A stretch of 64,000 bases of DNA from positions 248,001-312,000 of the forward strand of contig NZ_CBDCOT010000008.1 of NCBI RefSeq assembly GCF_965219885.1, read 5' to 3'. The translations under genes and the position numbers were made by a program. The DNA is from Curvivirga sp965219885 (GTDB lineage Bacteria > Pseudomonadota > Alphaproteobacteria > UBA8366 > Aestuariispiraceae). Below are positions 61,813-64,000 of the stretch, one piece after another (position 1 is the stretch's first letter; each line of letters starts with the position of its first letter). The notes under the pieces are model-generated. The model searched no databases. It was not told where the DNA came from and was given only the letters and a program-made list of their open reading frames with translations.

Positions 61813-62925
61813 ATGCTAAGATCACGATTAAATATCAAACCTTCCGTCTTAATCGCTGTTGGATTGGCAACAGGTATCGGCCTTTGGTTATGGTCTGGCC
61901 AAGATCTAAATGCAAATACTGAAAATCCGGCGGACGAGGTTAGCCAGGAAGAGAAATTGCCTTCCTATAAGACCTCTGTTCGCTATGTAGACTCAACTGC
62001 AATTAATCATCAGGCCTCTATACAAATTACTGCGCAAACACAATATGACCGCGTCGCTACAATTCGCGCTGAAACCTATGGCAAAATTGTAAAGCTGGAT
62101 ATGGAAGAAACTTATCCAGTTGAAAAGAACGCCTTAATTACCCAGTTGGCAATTCAAGATCGTGGATCTCAGATCAAGCGTGCAGAAGCCATTCTGGAAC
62201 AACGTGAAATCGAATTTGAAGCTGCGACCAAACTTGCGAAGAAGGGATTCAACTCCCAAATCCGCAAAGCTGAGGCTTTAGCGAATCTAGAATCCGCTAA
62301 ATCCGACTTACATGTGGCGCGGACTAACTATGCAAATACGAGTGTTCGAAGCCCATTTGATGGTATCATCCAAACACAAAGCGTTGAACTAGGTGACTAT
62401 GTACAAGAAGGAGATCCGATTGCCACAATTGTTGACATGAACCCTATGTATATTGTGGCGTATGTTTCTGAAAAAGAAATCAATGCGATTTCATTAGACT
62501 CAGAAGCAACAGGCACCCTCATCAATGGTGAACAAATCACAGGCTTGGTAAGTCATATATCCCCTACAGCCCTGGAAAGCACACGTAGTTTTGAAGTGAA
62601 GGTAGAAGTGCCCAATCCTGATGGTAAAATTCTATCCGGCTTAACAGCAAGTGTGACATTGCCACTCGGTCAAACAAAGGCACATCTGCTTTCCCCCGCT
62701 CTTCTTACATTAAATAATGCCGGAAATATCGGGGTTAAAACCCTTTCTGACGATGACATTGTTGAGTTTAATCTGGTCAATATTATTGAAGATACTGAAA
62801 AAGGTGTCTGGGTAAGTGGCTTACCTGACAATATCCGTATCATTGCTGTCGGTCAGGAATTTGTAGCCGCAGGCGCGCAAGTAACTGCAACACCATTAAA
62901 TGTAAGCAATGCTTCAAACTCTTAA
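61813..62925 (+). CDS. RND efflux periplasmic adaptor (membrane fusion protein)
   Basis: 370 residues from the ATG at 61813, chosen for GGAG 7 bases upstream. A single N-terminal membrane segment (LIAVGLATGIGLWLW) is followed by a lipoyl/hairpin domain with coiled coil (about 100-165), a half-barrel with SVRSPFDGIIQTQSVELGDYV, and a membrane-proximal domain. It links an inner-membrane RND pump to an outer-membrane channel. The pump gene follows 24 bp later. Confidence 0.92.
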   Translation: MLRSRLNIKPSVLIAVGLATGIGLWLWSGQDLNANTENPADEVSQEEKLPSYKTSVRYVDSTAINHQASIQITAQTQYDRVATIRAETYGKIVKLDMEETYPVEKNALITQLAIQDRGSQIKRAEAILEQREIEFEAATKLAKKGFNSQIRKAEALANLESAKSDLHVARTNYANTSVRSPFDGIIQTQSVELGDYVQEGDPIATIVDMNPMYIVAYVSEKEINAISLDSEATGTLINGEQITGLVSHISPTALESTRSFEVKVEVPNPDGKILSGLTASVTLPLGQTKAHLLSPALLTLNNAGNIGVKTLSDDDIVEFNLVNIIEDTEKGVWVSGLPDNIRIIAVGQEFVAAGAQVTATPLNVSNASNS

Positions 62926-62949
62926 GATCGATTAAGTCGGAGAAAACAC

Positions 62950-64000
62950 ATGTCTATAATCAGTGCCGCGTTCAATCGATCAAGAACAGCCTTATCCTTA
63001 TTGTTGTTCATTTTGATTGCTGGTGCCCTTGCCTATATCAATATTCCAAAAGAATCTGATCCGGATATCGATATTCCAATTATTTATGTCTCTCTTCATC
63101 ATGAAGGTATCTCCCCAGAAGATGCTGAGCGATTGCTTGTCCGCCCTATTGAAAAGGAAGTACGCAGTATCGAAGGCATTAAAGAAATGCGGTCTACTGC
63201 TTATGAAGGTGGTGCTAACGTTGTTTTGGAATTCGATGCCGGTTTCGATGCAGATACCGCATTGGATGATGTACGCGAGAAAGTAGATACCGCAAAGCCG
63301 GAATTACCAGATGACACCGATGAACCGTCTGTTCATGAAGTCAATCTTAGTCAATTCCCTGTTTTGGTTGTCACACTAGCAGGACAAGTACCTGAAAGAA
63401 CATTACTTCGTATTGCTGATGAATTGAAAGACGATATCGAAGCGTTACCAGCTGTACTTGAAGTCAATATCATTGGCGATCGTGATGAAGCTGTCGAAGT
63501 GATCATTGATCCAATGAAAATGGAAAGCTATAATATCAATCCTGATGAAGTTTTCACGTCATTAAGTCGCTCAAATATTTTGATTGCTGCGGGTGCGATG
63601 GATACAGGCCAAGGACGTTTCTCTGTTAAAGTTCCTGGTCTGTTTGAAAGTGCAAAAGATATTTTAGACATGCCTCTTAAGGTGGATGGGGATTCCTTGA
63701 TCCGTATAGGCGATATTGCTGAGTTACGTAAAACATTTAAAGATCCAACCAATTTTGCGCGTGTGAATGGTAAACCAGCCGTGACATTGGAAGTTTCCAA
63801 GCGTACAGGCGAAAATATCATCGACACAATTGCAAAAGTACGTGAAGTTGTAACAGCAGAGTCAGAACGCTTCCCGCCAGGTGTCCAGTTCGGGTTTAGC
63901 CAAGATAAATCCAACAATATCAAAGACATGCTAACAGATCTTCAGAATAACATTACAAGTGCAATCTTGCTTGTAATGATTGTAATTGTTGGCGCTCTTG
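62950..64000 (+). CDS. RND efflux pump permease, partial (3' end beyond window)
   Basis: The first 350 codons are visible and open to the window edge. GGAG lies 7 bases before the ATG at 62950. The first membrane segment (about 13-30) is followed by IPKESDPDIDIPIIYV, typical of the MexF/AcrB-like hydrophobe and amphiphile efflux family, then a periplasmic porter region with EGGANVVLEFDAG and FGFSQDKS. The last residues start the second membrane segment. It would export drugs or metabolites under control of the PadR protein. Confidence 0.93.
   Translation, partial: MSIISAAFNRSRTALSLLLFILIAGALAYINIPKESDPDIDIPIIYVSLHHEGISPEDAERLLVRPIEKEVRSIEGIKEMRSTAYEGGANVVLEFDAGFDADTALDDVREKVDTAKPELPDDTDEPSVHEVNLSQFPVLVVTLAGQVPERTLLRIADELKDDIEALPAVLEVNIIGDRDEAVEVIIDPMKMESYNINPDEVFTSLSRSNILIAAGAMDTGQGRFSVKVPGLFESAKDILDMPLKVDGDSLIRIGDIAELRKTFKDPTNFARVNGKPAVTLEVSKRTGENIIDTIAKVREVVTAESERFPPGVQFGFSQDKSNNIKDMLTDLQNNITSAILLVMIVIVGAL

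Noticed and set aside
1..64000. CRISPR array, IS element, transposase, phage integrase or rRNA
   Set aside because: None is visible; all large open frames correspond to metabolic, regulatory or transport proteins and no spaced short repeats occur.

Overview
The window looks like chromosomal DNA of a fairly AT-rich alphaproteobacterium, probably a marine lineage near Rhodospirillales/Kiloniellales. This placement is inferred from gene content: a ChpT-like histidine phosphotransferase at the left edge, a DUF3553 protein, a PAS_5 protein, a split cobalamin-dependent methionine/C1 cluster, the glyQ-glyS-ppdK order, a heterotetrameric sarcosine oxidase operon and a DUF1127 protein next to an anti-Shine-Dalgarno small RNA. 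It is mostly core metabolism. I see no CRISPR array, IS element, prophage or rRNA.

Layout. 1-6.4 kb: partial chpT-like gene, DUF3553, an orphan NuoE-NuoF fusion, a PAS protein and a large degenerate ABC protein with a cyclic-nucleotide-binding tail. 6.4-15.3 kb (all minus strand): a cobalamin/methyl-tetrahydrofolate cluster with two MTHFR-family proteins, a RamA-like corrinoid activator, methyl-THF:corrinoid methyltransferase, a divergent homocysteine-methyltransferase-family protein, an ArsR/SAM-methyltransferase regulator, a small PF13769 protein, DUF1638 and the corrinoid protein. Together these resemble a MetH split into separate proteins. 15.5-24.9 kb: Sel1 protein, membrane class III cyclase, ygfZ, a glycosyltransferase/asparagine synthase/dihydroorotase run and a receiver-domain protein. 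25-33.5 kb: ppdK, glyS, glyQ, a DASS-type permease and a MaoC protein. 33.6-43 kb: threonylcarbamoyl-AMP synthase, an FAD-linked oxidase, a DmdC-like acyl-CoA dehydrogenase, a vWA protein, folate genes folK/folP/folB and a DMT permease. 43-50 kb: FKBP fused to an inactive rhodanese, a BT1-type permease, a diguanylate cyclase, an FAD oxidoreductase divergent from a saccharopine dehydrogenase, and a PAS protein. 50-57 kb: soxBDAG with a divergent TetR-GST unit and a GFA protein. 57-58.7 kb: two small genes between exact 55-bp repeats, one of which covers the 3' end of tRNA-Ser(GCU). 58.8-64 kb: DUF1330-MFS, DUF1127 with its small RNA, and a PadR-controlled RND efflux operon cut by the window end.

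Functional threads. One-carbon metabolism recurs: sarcosine oxidase feeds methylene-THF, the MTHFRs interconvert methylene- and methyl-THF, the corrinoid system moves the methyl group, folK/folP/folB make folate, and the NuoEF fusion resembles the diaphorase part of NAD-linked formate dehydrogenases.

The items I consider most worth checking are a compact pseudoknotted RNA (10573-10637) ahead of the methyl-THF:corrinoid methyltransferase gene, the cuckoo/CcsR-like small RNA at 60759-60867, the pseudo-ABC protein with a repeated internal segment, the homocysteine-methyltransferase homologue without zinc cysteines, and the tRNA-Ser-linked repeat pair.
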